From Siphonodentalium dalli (lineage: Eukaryota; Mollusca; Scaphopoda; Gadilida; Siphonodentaliidae), in NCBI GenBank assembly GCA_032622095.1, contig CP136061.1, positions 263,348,077 through 263,412,076 of the forward strand: DNA of 64,000 nt, read 5' to 3'. Positions 1-10,839 of this stretch are shown here, in pieces. The position numbers were made by a program, and so were the translations under genes. Each line of letters begins with the position of its first letter. Position 1 is the stretch's first letter. The notes under the pieces were generated by a model. It searched no databases, was not told the DNA's origin, and saw nothing but the letters and a program-made list of their open reading frames with translations.

Positions 1-731
1 TCCATAAAGGCAGTCCATCCTGGTATTCTATTGTAAATTCTTCTTTGACAAGATTCAACATAAACTTAGAAACATTGGATGCAGACAACTTGGAGGACCC
101 TATATTATATTCTTACAAGGCGGATGTAGATAAAAAACTTCAGACCTATTCACAAGATGTTACAATGGATAACAAACTTTATTTGTTTGGAAAAATATAT
201 AAGGAGTTCAAAACTCAAACTTATTTAACACTAGGGATACCTAAATCTCTCACCGGGCACCTGAGTGCAATGAGGATCAGTGCTCATAATTTAGCCATAG
301 AAAAGGAAAGACAGAAACGCCCAAAACCAACATTATCTCAAAGAACTTGCTCTCTATGTCTTCAGTTAGAAGACGAAGAACATTTTTTCCTTTTCTGTAA
401 GAAGAATATTAACCAAAGAAATAATTTATTTGTAAAACTCAATCAACAAGTTGAACCAAAAATTTTACAAGGATCAAAAGAATCTTTCAATAATTTTCGA
501 TGTCTTCTTGACCCAGACACAGCACGCGAAACAAAATTGATATGTGAATTTATTGCATGCTCTCTAGACTGACAGGGTCCTCCACAGATGTTTCACCTAT
601 TATAGTCAATTTATAGTCACCAAATATATGATTTCTTTCTCAGATGTATATTGTATATATATTATGTTACGACAGACACCATTGTTTTATGGTTTGTTTT
701 AATAAATCTTATCTTATCTTATCTTATCTAA
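1..731 (+). mobile_element. 3' end of a LINE with (TTATC)n tail
   Basis: After the ORF2 stop at 572 there is about 130 bp of 3' UTR, then AATAAATC and a run of TTATC pentamers at about 703-729. A short microsatellite tail is the usual 3' terminus of many CR1/RTE-like LINEs. The tail abuts an oppositely oriented LINE endonuclease remnant starting at 724, so two elements lie tail to tail. Confidence 0.7.
3..572 (+). CDS. C-terminal end of a non-LTR retrotransposon ORF2 (partial at 5' side)
   Basis: The frame is open from base 3, the window edge, to the stop at 570-572, so this is the C-terminal 189 residues of a longer protein. The reading shows a basic segment with ISAHNLAIEKERQKRPK followed by a zinc-knuckle-like C-x2-C-x7-H-x4-C pattern (CSLC...EDEEHFFLFC). 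That arrangement is characteristic of the extreme C-terminus of LINE ORF2 proteins (CR1/L1-type) in marine invertebrates, where it follows the reverse transcriptase. The catalytic RT part would lie left of the window. No in-frame stop or frameshift is visible, so this end looks younger than the other LINE pieces here. Assignment to LINE is firm; the clade is not. Confidence 0.8.
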   Translation, partial: HKGSPSWYSIVNSSLTRFNINLETLDADNLEDPILYSYKADVDKKLQTYSQDVTMDNKLYLFGKIYKEFKTQTYLTLGIPKSLTGHLSAMRISAHNLAIEKERQKRPKPTLSQRTCSLCLQLEDEEHFFLFCKKNINQRNNLFVKLNQQVEPKILQGSKESFNNFRCLLDPDTARETKLICEFIACSLD

Positions 732-1950
732 CTATGTTATTCAACTGGTCAGTACTAGTAAAATTTGTATAAGCGGCGGTTAACGTATTGCTGAGTGTCA
801 AAATTTTATCGTAATTAAAATTTGCTACACACTCCATTTCACTATTTTGGTCCCATTTATTTACGCGAGATGGTATTATAGCAGGCTCGATATTGTGTAA
901 ATTTTGGGGGGATCGGTCTATATCTTCGAGGTGTAGCACCGTTTTGATTGGGCAGTGAATATCTGAGGCAATATTGGTGTAGTCAAGTACAACAAAGTTC
1001 TCAATAATGGGTAGGGCATGTAAGTTTTCCAACACCCTGATCCTCACCAGTCCGGCCATTTAGTATAATCCAGCCATTACATAGGCATTTTTCTAACAGT
1101 GTTTTCCCGTATTGGTTTATGGTGGGGTCTTGACTACTTCTATCCACAGGCATATTGGTTAGCTCTAGAAAGAATAGTTGGTCAATATTCATATTGAGAC
1201 TTTCAGGGATATTGGGCAGGGGTACTTCATCTATATATATGCCAGTTTCAGATGCAGTTCGTGCATTCAGATCCCCAGTTAGAAAAATATAAGGGGTTCG
1301 ATTCATGAGTGTCAAATACTCATCTTCGATTTCAGTGAAGGCTTCCTTTGATGTATACCTACTACCTTCTGGTGGGACATAAATGGCTCCAATTATTACA
1401 TGGAATCCAAATGACGAGTCTTGTCTTGTGATTTCAACCCAGCTAACAAATTTAGATTTTGTTTCAATCGTGTTACATGAGTTCAAAAATTTATCATTTA
1501 TGCCAATTACAATGCCACCAGATCTACAGGTAGAGATTTTAGTCCGGTTCTTCATGTAAAATTTGAAGCCTGGCAGCTCTGGCTGGTCACAGTCATCGGT
1601 TTTGGTATGTCAGCGTGTTAGGCCGTGGGCAGATCTGGGAAGGTTGCAAATAATTACCATTACATGTATTCTCGTTTGGTGCCATTGTAAAAATATGTCT
1701 TCAAGAAAACAATCCGATGTTTGGGAGTTCTTTGACAAGGGGTTACGTATATAATATAAACTATTAATTTGTTTCATTATTTCTTGCAATTCTTTTTTGA
1801 AAATGTCCAGGTTATACACGGCAGTAATTGTGACTGCATCCCCGTCACCCCGGGCCCCCCACAAAAGCTCAAATATCTCCCACTGTCTACTTATGTCCTC
1901 GTTAAATTCATTGTAAGTGCACACCTTTCGCCGCAATTTCACCGATTAAT
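724..1950 (-). pseudogene. Decayed LINE ORF2: APE-type endonuclease domain
   Basis: Read on the minus strand, the segment 1555 down to about 1001 encodes an exonuclease/endonuclease/phosphatase-type domain: GGIVIGI, then VIIGAIYVPPEGSRY, then FLTGDLNAR (the conserved Asp-x-Asn strand), then QYGKTLLEKC and NGWIILNGR. This is the order found at the N-terminus of LINE ORF2. Upstream, THTKTDD...LPGFKFYMKNR continues in frame before the first Met, but a stop (about 1611) and a frame change separate it from a further upstream reading to about 1942. Downstream the reading shifts frame near 1050 and continues to 724 (PSRVNKWD...). No RT domain follows: the copy ends at the TTATC tail of the neighbouring + strand LINE. 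It cannot encode a working protein. Confidence 0.75.
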
Positions 1951-2670
1951 GTGAAGCACGTGACCTGCCGAAATACGTAGCGGCGGCTTATACGTAGCGG
2001 CGGCTTATGAGTCGCGATCGAGATAAGCTTTACTTCTTGCAATTTTGCACAGTTACTGTCACATCGTACTCGTATGCAGTTTGCCAGAAACATCGGCAAT
2101 ATGGGCACTTGGCAGTATTTAATAGTAAGGGCCTGTTAAAAACTACATCGGGACGAATGAGACTATGAGGGCATGATTATTCCTTGTTGTATATGCAATA
2201 AAACAGTGTAAACACGGAACATCGACAGTTTATAACTGTCTTCAAAATGAATGTAAAGAAGTCATCGTAATTTAGCATTTATCACTTGTTTACCTGGATG
2301 TAATACAGGGCGCATATATTACCGATTAATCGTCTAACCGTCGATTATAGCTGCCGATTAGTCGATTATGAAAACTCATAGTCGTGGCAACCCTAGGTAA
2401 AAATATACTTGGAAAGGAAGAGCAGATAAAAAGGTTTACATGACTTTGCTGATTGCTTAAGCATTTCAATATTCCCATTAGTCACAGAAGAGAGTTTTGT
2501 ATTCATGTTCTCCATGCCCCTGGTATTGCATACACTAGTCTCTGATATGAACTTTTATGTTGTATTTACAACAAAATTCTTCATAACTGAGGAAATCAGA
2601 GTCTTCTTCAATTAAATCATTAGAAAAATATTTCATTTTATCCTAAGTTTGTTATAACAAGGTTTGCGGT
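1951..2670. other. No gene recognised
   Basis: AT-rich spacer. The only structure seen is a direct repeat of about 18 bp (TACGTAGCGGCGGCTTAT twice, around 1973-2008) and a CGATTA-rich stretch near 2325-2370. Neither strand has a convincing ORF. Confidence 0.5.
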
Positions 2671-2673
2671 CTA

Positions 2674-2975
2674 TTAATGTGTTGAAATTTCTATGAATTG
2701 GTTGTGACAAGATTGAGGATGGGGTTGTTGTGTCGAGTGCTGAGTCAAGGTTTCACCGGGCTGAGAAGACATCTTTCCAGAAAGAGTTGACTTTGCATAT
2801 CTGTAGGAGAGACTTCTCGTTAATGTGAAGAAACTTGTCCTTATCATATTGGGCAATGATATTCAATAGAATCGTTTTCCAGGTACTAGTAGTCAGTACT
2901 GAGGGATCTATAAGCAATTTTAACCATATGCATGTCATTTTCAGAGATTTACCGTATGCTTGAACATGAGGGAAT
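2674..2975 (-). pseudogene. Fragment of LINE ORF2 post-RT region
   Basis: The minus-strand reading WLKLLIDPS...TWKTILLNI...NEKSLLQICKVNSFWKDV resembles, in spacing and key residues, the region SWIKRCIVQDTSWTIILEN...AVDNPFWRDVINAW of the better preserved LINE at 39064-39963. It is therefore probably the post-RT part of a related ORF2. The reading is broken by stops downstream of 2753 and by a 41-base C run at its other end. Because its position is 5' of the endonuclease remnant at 724-1950 on the same strand, it must come from a separate insertion. Confidence 0.45.
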
Positions 2976-2980
2976 TCATT

Positions 2981-2981
<1 letters not shown>

Positions 2982-3022
<41 letters not shown>
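2982..3022. repeat. Poly-C tract, 41 bases
   Basis: An uninterrupted run of 41 C, the longest homopolymer in the window. It inflates a minus-strand ORF with a poly-Gly stretch that is not real protein. Length in the assembly may be inaccurate. Confidence 0.95.
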
Positions 3023-3364
3023 ATCATCAGATGTAGATTCAGGGACACACATGTAAAACATGAGATTTGAGTATGAAATTCCAGTCAACAAGAGCTTTTG
3101 TTATCCATCACCCCAGTCTCATCTCTTCTGATTGGCTGAGGGTTTGTCACATGGCGGGCTGCAAATAACTTGTTACAACCGAGGGTTACATTTCGAAAGT
3201 TGTTGCCAGCTCAGCGATAACCAGTAAACATAGAACTACGAAGTGCTCAACGTGCAGAGATTCCCTCACAACACTCCAATAATTTCCTAAAACTCACTTT
3301 ATAAACCCAACCTTTTCTTAAGAACCGCTATCTGTGGTGTTTGCTTAAATTTGCCTAATTGTTG

Positions 3365-4480
3365 TTTTTTTACATCAATAATGAATACTGCAGAACAAAT
3401 AGATAAACATTGTTATGCAGTTGGTGTTTACTGCAATCAATTGCACATATGATGTACAAACGTTACAAACACATCTCAGTTTATCAGTTGACAAATTCTT
3501 TTCAGCTATACATTCGTACGACTTTAAAATTTTGGATATATACTATTGGGTTGTCACCCACACTCTTGTTTTATCGTTTCATCAATTGTGTGCTTAAAAC
3601 TCAATAAAAATATTGTTCTTCTTTAGGTGTAAAATTTGACACTTTGATGGTGTTAGCATATATAACAGATGAAGAACAGAAACAATTACTGGCAGTTGAT
3701 GAGACACTGTTGACACTCATCCTTGATCTACTAAAACAGGATGATCAAAGATTTTATGGGTACTCTTCTACAGAAATTGTGGGTGCTCTTGCGACAATTC
3801 GAAAAAATGAAGAGAACAAGAACATTTTGGTGGAGAAGGGGGTTTTGCCATTAATTATGGAGTCAGTAGAACAATCCAAGAGCAATGAAGAAGAGATATC
3901 AGCTGCCCTTCAGCTTGTTTGGGAGCTGTCATTCAGTGAATCAAACACAGCCATTCTTATGGTAAGAACTAAGTTTTCATAGTAATGTTAAACGATATTT
4001 CATTCAGTCAATCAAAGCCATTTGTTTGGTAAGAACTATGTTATCATGGTAGTTTTTGTATTCGCTCATTTAGTCAATCAACCAAAGCTATTTGTACAGT
4101 GAGTGCTCATAGTACAGTTCTCATGGGGCCTTATAAACCTGGAATAGCCTTGATAGACAAATACTGTAGACTAATTCCAGTTAGCGATGCTTGATCACTA
4201 CCAAACTTGGTTTGTGGCTGAAATTGGCTCAAAATACAAATTGTATGGTGTCATTCAGTAATGATATTTGAAACTGACCAATGGGCATATTATATATGCC
4301 ACTCCAGACAGTGCTTTTGTGTTTTTATTCCGTTGTGAGAGCTTCAATACACCAAACTCTATGTACAAACTGAAGCTATAAATCTGACCTCTCGATTATA
4401 GAGGGAATTAAAATTCACTATGAAAATGTGGAATGCAAATTATATTTTCTAGATGCACTTTTATTTGTCATTAAGGGATA
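3365..4480 (+). repeat. Segmental duplication, copy 1 (ARM exon with flanking intron)
   Basis: This block aligns with 44010-45945: both begin near ACATCAATAATGAATAC, share the intron upstream of the exon, the exon itself, and about 500 bp downstream to TAGATGCACTTTTATTTG. Copy 1 has about 170 bp (4145-4320) absent from copy 2, and copy 2 has a 943-bp transposon absent here. At 4011-4018 this copy holds the unoccupied version (ATCAAAGC) of that insertion site. Confidence 0.85.
3627..3961 (+). CDS. Armadillo-repeat protein, internal exon (copy 1)
   Basis: The exon starts after TTCTTCTTTAG and ends before GTAAGA, with phase 2 at the start and phase 0 at the end (2 bases plus 111 codons). The peptide is all-helical in character: DTLMVLAYITDEEQKQLL, LLTLILDLLKQDD, IVGALATIRKNEENKNIL, GVLPLIMESVEQS, EEEISAALQLVWELSFSE. 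The pattern of A-L..L..E..N...L....G.LP.L is that of ARM repeats, helical superhelices for protein binding. The next recognisable exon of the same type, in matching phase, is at 30545-30680. I associate this composition with invertebrate ARM proteins that may carry other domains, but none is visible here, so no specific function is assigned. Confidence 0.75.
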
Positions 4481-4795
4481 ACTATAAAATCTTGGCTTAT
4501 CCTTACTGAGAAGTGTCGCCACTTACTGTTTGAATGGAACTGACCCCACAGGTTCATATAAATACCAACTGTTTTTCCTGTGTCAAATGATGCAGAAAAA
4601 TTCTTAAATATTGCTCAATTAGCTGAGGTAATGTTCAAGTGCAATGCCAATAAACATGCTTTCAAAGCAACTATACTGACCGAGAGAAACATAAGATAAT
4701 ATACACTCAGTGTATCATTGGTGAAGAAGGCTATATATATATTAAAATGCCAATTCAACTACACGGCCCCTCTGATTATTGGTTACCTACAATTA

Positions 4796-4935
4796 AGGTT
4801 CAAATATACCAGCCCTCATAATTGGCTACGGCAATCGGCAATGACGAAGCCTTTGCTGAAGCAAACTGGGCCACGGTAAAGGGTTGCCGTAGCAGATTGC
4901 CGAAGCCAAACAATCTGAATTAAAAGGGCTGAATA
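4796..4935. mobile_element. Possible small fold-back element
   Basis: ATTGGCTACGGCAATCGGCA near 4823 is opposed by ATTGCCGAAGCCAA near 4896, and TATACCAGCCCT near 4804 by AGGGCTGAATATA near 4926, giving imperfect inverted arms around a short loop. No clean target duplication was found. Confidence 0.3.
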
Positions 4936-5299
4936 TACACTCTCAATCGTGCATGAGGCAGGATTAGATCAAGATGCACTGAAAACTCACATTTAGCGAC
5001 ATCTTCTCTATCGACACAATATCTTGACTAATTTGGTCACATGCGTGTGGCTGCATTTCGCCATATATAGCGAGACAACAGTTGGCGTTAACAGACGCAT
5101 GTCTACATATCATTGTTACCATTAGGTGTAACCAATCCTTGATGACATCTTACCGGGCATGAGGTATGTTGAACAGCGAGAGGAAAGCTTCTACATGTGC
5201 CGGTAATTCAGATTCTCGTTAGGACAAAAACAAAATAGTGATATCATTATCAAGACCGGGCATCATCCAATGTGTCAATCAGAATAAATTGTTATTGTT

Positions 5300-5690
5300 T
5301 TTATGTTTACCATACCATGTATGGTAAACATAGTGTCGATGTCCGGATTGACCACTCGTCGTGCATCCGTCCATCTGTCCGTCCGTCCGTAGACACTTCA
5401 CGTGTAATGCGATAACTCAAACATTTTCTATCCAATCAGAACCAAATTTTGTATAAGGGTTTCTCAGCCCAAAATACAGATCGAGTTCGAATTTGGGTTT
5501 GATCCAAGGTTTTGTTAGAGTTATCAGGGGGGGGGGTCGGAAAAAGATTTCAGGCACGTATGGTATTTTTTCCCTTTCGATCAGTGTTTCGATCATTTTT
5601 TGTACCCACCCACCCCCACCGCCAAATTTTTTTCCGTTTTCAGCAGTTTTTTTCCGACCATTTTTTGACACCCACCCACCCTTTTAACAT
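5300..5690. repeat. Dispersed repeat with GTCC tracts
   Basis: Contains CATACCATGTATGGTAAACATAG at its left end (a short palindrome), then GTCCGTCCGTCCGT near 5386, then GGGGGGGG and several CCACCC/TTTTTTT tracts. The ORFs on both strands here come from low-complexity sequence. Related GTCCGTCCG-bearing repeats occur at 5925 and 31850-32050. Confidence 0.5.
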
Positions 5691-5755
5691 TAAAAGAGAG
5701 ATTTGCGAGGGGGAAATTCACTGCAAACAGCTGTATATGAATTTCTGTGCATACT

Positions 5756-8615
5756 ATTTATCATGGATGTTAACATGGACATGTAAATAGGAATGAGTCA
5801 TTTTGAGGTCATCCGGCCAAAAAAAACACGGCTGCCAGCTACAGATCAAGTTTGAATATGGGTTTGATCTGATTTATTATCCCCCGCCAAATTGAAAATT
5901 TGCGGGGGATATAGGAATGGGTTCCGTCCGTCCGTCCGTCTGTCCCGAATTTGTAAGAGTCATACCTTGAACAAATATCAACGGATTTCAAAGATTTTTG
6001 GTATATGAGTTCACGAGTTCGCAAACCAGTTCCGGCCGATATTTTCAGCAGAGTTATTGGACTTTATTTATTTTTTTGTGTGCAACTTGATGACGTAACG
6101 TAACGTAACGTTGTTCGGCCGAAAAACATGGCCGCCAGCAGCTATCTTGGATTTTACTCTTTGCATGACTAAATCCTTTGGCCCGGGCTACAGGTCGTAC
6201 CTTTGGTCTGATCTTTATGAAATTTGTCATGAATGTTGACATTGACATGTAGATGGGAACGAGTCATTTTGGGGTCATTCGGCCAAAAAACATGGCCGCT
6301 GGCAGCCATCTTGGATTTCAAGATTCAATCCATTGGCGCGGGCTACAGATCGTACTGTTCGCCTGATCATCATGAAATTTGTCATTGATGTTAATAATGA
6401 CATGTAGATGGCAACAAGTGATTTTGGTGTCGTTCGGCCAAAAAACATTGCCGCCAGCAGCCATCTTGGATTTTACTCTTTGCATGACTAAATCCTTTGG
6501 CGCGGGCTACAGGTTGTACCTTTGGTCTAATCTTTATGAAATTTGTCATGAATGTTGACATTGACATGTAGATGGGAACGAATCATTGTGGGGTCATTCG
6601 GCCAAAAAACATGGCCGCTGGCGGCCATCTTAGATTTCAAAATTCAATCCATTGGCGCGGGCTACAGGTCGTACTGTTCGTCTGATCATCATGAAATTTG
6701 TCATGGATGTTAATATTGACATGTAGATGGGAACGAGTCATTTTGGGGTCGTTCGGCCAATAAACATGGCCGCCAGCAGCCATCTTGGATTTTACTCTTT
6801 GCATGACTAAATCCTTTGGCGCGGGCTACAGGTCGTAGCTTTGATCGGAACATCATGAAATTTGTCATGGATGTTAACAATGACATGTAGATGGGAACGA
6901 GTGATTTTGGAGTTGTTCGGCCGAAAAACATGGCCGCCAGCAGCTATCTTGGATTTTACTCTTTGCATGACTAAATCCTTTGGCCCGGGCTACAGGTCGT
7001 ACCTTTGGTCTGATCTTTATGAAATTTGTCATGAATGTTGACATTGACATGTAGATGGGAACGAGTCATTTTGGGGTCATTCGGCCTAAAAACATGGCCG
7101 CTGGCAGCCATCTTGGATTTCAAGATTCAATCCATTGGCGCGGGCTACAGATCGTACTGTTCGCCTGATCATCATGAAATTTGTCATTGATGTTAATAAT
7201 GACATGTAGATGGGAACGAGTGATTTTGGTGTCGTTCGGCCAAAAAACATGGCCGCCAGCAGCCATCTTGTATTTTACTCTTTGCATGACTAAATCCTTT
7301 GGCGCGGGCTACAGGTCGTACCTTTGGTCTGATCTTTATGAAATTTGTCATGAATGTTGACATTGACATGTAGATGGGAACGAGTCATTTTGGGGTCATT
7401 CGGCCAAAAAAATGGCCGCTGGCAGCCATCTTGGATTTCAAGATTCAATCCATTGGCGCGGGCTACAGGTCGTACTGTTCGTCTGATCATCATGAAATTT
7501 GTCATTGATGTTAATAATGACATGTAGATGGGAACGAGTGATTTTGGGGTCGTTCGGCCCAAAAAACATGGCTGCCAGCAGCCATCTTGGATTTTACTCT
7601 TTGCATGACTAAATCCTTTGGCGCGGGCTACAGGTCGTTGTGTTGGTCGGAAGTTTATGAAATTTGTCATGGATGTTAACACTGACATGCAGATGGGAAC
7701 GAGTGATTTTGGAGTCGTTCGGCCCAAAAAACATGGCCGCCAGCAGCCATCTTGGATTTTACTCTTTGCATGACTAAATCCTTTGGCGCGGGCTATAGGT
7801 CGTGCCTTTGGTCTAATCTTTATAAAATTTGTCATGAACGTTGACATTGACATGTAAATGGGAACGAATCATTGTCGGGTCATTCGGCCAAAAAACATGG
7901 CTGCTGGCGGCCATCTTGGATTTCAAAATTCAATCCATTGGCGCGGGCTACAGGTCGTACTGTTCGTCTGATCATCATGAAATTTGTCATGAATGATAAC
8001 AATGACATGTAGATGGGATCGAGTCGTTTTGAGGTCATTTGGTCAAAAAACATTGCCGCCAGCAGCCATCTTGGATTTTACTCTTTGCATGACTAAATCC
8101 TTTGGTGCGGGCTACAGGTCGTAGCTTTGGTCAAATGGTCATGAAATTTGTCATTAATTATAACAATGACATGTAGATGGGAACGAGTCGTTTTGGGGTC
8201 ATTCGGTCAAAAAACATTGCCACCAGCATTTTACTTTTTGCATGACTAAATCCTTTGGCGTGGGCTACAGGTCATACCTTTGGTCTGATATTTATTAAAT
8301 TTGTCATGAATGTTGACATTGACATGTAGATGGGAACGAATCATTGTGGGGTCATTCGGCCAAAAAACATGGCTGCCAGCGGCCATCTTGGATTTCAAAA
8401 TTCAATCCATTGGCGCGGTCTACAGGTCGTACTGTTCGTCTGATCATCATGAAATTTGTATGTCGTAGCTTTGGTCAGATCTTCATAAAATTTGTCATGG
8501 ATGTTAACAATTATACGTAGATGGGAACGAGTTCTTTTGGGGTCAATTGGCCAAAAAAAATGGCCACTAGCAGCCATCTTGTATTTTACTCTTTGCATCA
8601 CTAAATCCTTTGGCG
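5756..8615. repeat. Tandem array of ~156-bp units, dimeric (A/B)
   Basis: The landmark GACATGTAGATGGGAACG recurs about every 150-165 bp (near 6243, 6399, 6563, 6719, 6885, 7047, 7202, 7368, 7523, 7686, 7850, 8006, 8168, 8321). Two unit types mostly alternate: A contains TTTTACTCTTTGCATGACTA, B contains GATTTCAAGATTCAATCC, so the higher-order period is about 320 bp. A lone unit at 5756-5850 is separated from the rest by another repeat (5877-6060). The last units decay to about 8615. Minus-strand ORFs of up to 187 codons here arise from the repeat and have no gene-like features. Confidence 0.92.
5877..6060. repeat. Hairpin-started dispersed repeat inside the array
   Basis: Begins with an imperfect hairpin (CCCCCGCCAAATT opposed by AAATTTGCGGGGG) followed by GTTCCGTCCGTCCGTCCGTC. 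It interrupts the 156-bp array between its first unit and the rest, so it is likely a later insertion. Confidence 0.45.
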
Positions 8616-8788
8616 CATGTTAGACATTTCAATTAGCACCTTTCCTATTCCTCCATTTACTGTCAACCATTAAATTATTCCCCTACCTAAGTTGAGCTAC
8701 AGTGTCATTGACACTTTCATGTTTATAGTTCTTGGCATAGTTTATGATAACACACCCTTAAACCTGCAAATGAGGGTCATTTGGTTTA
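8616..8788. repeat. Array flank shared with the second array
   Basis: The sequence after the array (GTTGAGCTACAGTGTCATTG and surroundings, to about 8730) matches 31690-31800, which follows the second copy of the array. The array therefore appears to be part of a larger dispersed unit. Confidence 0.6.
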
Positions 8789-9079
8789 CTGTAAAATCCT
8801 TTTTATTCGTGGGGGTCCATTATTCGTTGATTTCTTGGTTCGACCCAACCACGAATTCAAAACCCAACGAAATAATTGACTCAGAGTAAATCAGAGAAAA
8901 TCTCAATGCACGAGATCGAAATGAATATCGGGGTATGAAGTCTGTTTTTTGACATGTCGTAAAATGGGTCAACAAAAAATATACGGAAGACGAGATGAAA
9001 CGAAATTAATTTTATTCAGATATCAGTCATGTTCATAAACAATATTTACATTCATAACATTTCACATTTAACACGTATT

Positions 9080-9880
9080 TATGATTTGGCACTAGAAAGT
9101 CCAGCTTTTGTGAAGCCAGATATGATTAATTCCTTCCGTTGTGACACGGCCTCGACAGCAGTGATCAACCACTTGGCGTGAACGGGTTTTAGAATTGACG
9201 TTCTCAAGTCCACTGGTTTAAACGAAGATGCTTCTTCGCCTGTTAAGTCCTAGCACTCATCCAAACTCAGCATGACTTGTTGCACATACCAGACATGGAA
9301 ACGGGCTTTAAGCTGTTCTTTAAACTCACTAGTTCACAGTTAAGTCCAAAGGCTGAAGTATGTCTGTACACGCTGCAGGAACGAATAACGGAACAATACC
9401 GTTCTCTTTCAGATGACCGAGCAGTTTTTCTCCACGATGTGCTTTGAATACATCAAATATTGCAATGGCTTTTTGATCACATGACTTCAATGGTAGGGAA
9501 TCGCGAATTGAATTAACGTATGGGATCATGACTTTGTCAACGTATTGGACATAGAATATTCCTCATTCGACCAGTGTGATTCACATCCCATCCATCTGGA
9601 AAATCCACATTTTTTGGGAGACACCTGTCCGTCTTCCCAGCGTAAATCAGCTGTGGAGGTAGCATCTCGCCGCTCTTGGTCACCGCTAGAAGGCATGTGA
9701 TCTGACGTTTGTCGTCCAGACCGCAGATAGCCACCTGTTTGCTCCCCTCTTTCTCCATCGTCCATTCACCTCCCGGAACCATGTGCATGTTGAACATCAC
9801 TGATAATTTTTGGATCGGGAAGACCAGCAGTTTTCGGAGATCGAGTTTCGACTTTTCCACATTTTGACCACGAAGTGAGA
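9080..9880 (-). pseudogene. pogo/Tigger-type DDE transposase, frameshifted
   Basis: Minus-strand pieces in order: DPKIISDV and VMFNMHMVPGGEWTMEK, then SKQVAICGLDDKRQITCLLAV, PQLIYAGKTDRCLP, then AIFDVFKAHRGEK and NGIVPLFVPAACTDILQPLD, then EFKEQLKARFHVWYVQQV. This is the DDE_1 core of Jerky/CENP-B-like transposases. The second catalytic Asp (AIFD) and third (QPLD) are present. The first, normally in an N-x-D-E/Q-T motif, is missing: the sequence passes from FNM straight to HMVPGG. At least three frame changes (near 9530, 9330 and 9800) disrupt it, and no N-terminal helix-turn-helix was found. It is inactive. Confidence 0.82.
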
Positions 9881-9995
9881 GCCATGAATGTTAATTTGGT
9901 AATGGCCTATTCATAACTATTTATATACAACATGCTGTCATGCTCTGATCCCTGCTATAATGCTTTGTATAAACAATGCTCAATGAATTGAACTC

Positions 9996-10523
9996 TTAAA
10001 GATGGATTATCTCTTTAAATAACAAATTTTAAATAGTTGCGTGGGTATAAAATAATAGATATGAACTGAAGACCTATGTCCGGAAAAGCTTCTATCAATT
10101 AATATTGATTTTATTTCGAATATTAAATCGGGCCCGTTTATGTTACTATTTTTAGAACCGACCATTCGGATGAGACTGTATTGCGATATAGAGCACTGTG
10201 CTGTTCCTCCGGCTACGCAACGAATGTCGAATGGCACAGATTGGTTGTTTGTATTGTTGTGTTCCACATATATAAGCGATAATGAGTATAATTAACGTTT
10301 ATTTGTGACAAAATTGCACAATATAATTTCTGGTCTCTGTTAACAGTAACCACTATTGTTCGTTAGCTGAACAAAAACACCTTTTTAGACCAGAAAATAT
10401 TCGAAATAAAATTAATATTAATCCATAGAAGCATTTCCGGACAGGAGTCTTCGATTCAAATCTAATATTTTATACCCCGGTAACTATATAATACATGTTT
10501 ACAAAGAGATAATCCACCTTTAA
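9996..10523. mobile_element. MITE with ~130-bp inverted arms, nested in the pogo-like element
   Basis: Left arm 9996-10125 and right arm 10397-10523 are inverted copies: GGATTATCTCTTT, GGGTATAAAATA, TGTCCGGAAA, TTTATTTCGAATATT occur in that order on the + strand on the left and on the minus strand on the right. Both ends carry TTAA-like sequence at the border (TTAAAG). The middle 270 bp has no recognisable gene. Confidence 0.75.
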
Positions 10524-10839
10524 TAAAGGCTCAATAAATGACTACCTCATTAGCGTGTGAAATGAAGCCAATAGGCTATTAGTACACGGATTGCGTGATG
10601 CCTTTCGGCGCCGGAATACCGGGGGTGTCGATTTATCAATAATGTCTACTCAAACATGTCATAAACCTGCTATTGTAGGACCTGTTGATGTGCATATATA
10701 TGATGCCTCATCCACGAATTTACGTGCAGGGATTGTGGTTTGGGGGGCTAACCCCGGGATTCTCAAAGGGGTCGAATGACCCTTTCCCTAACCCCTCATT
10801 TTGAGCTTTTATTTTAAATGATACACAAAAAAAAGAGCT

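Noticed and set aside
2753-3091. 112-codon minus ORF with poly-glycine
   Set aside because: The glycine run is the C41 tract; only the part beyond it resembles LINE protein.
7290-7853. 187-codon minus-strand ORF
   Set aside because: It lies in the 156-bp tandem array and is the array read in a frame that lacks stops; the same peptide recurs with each unit.
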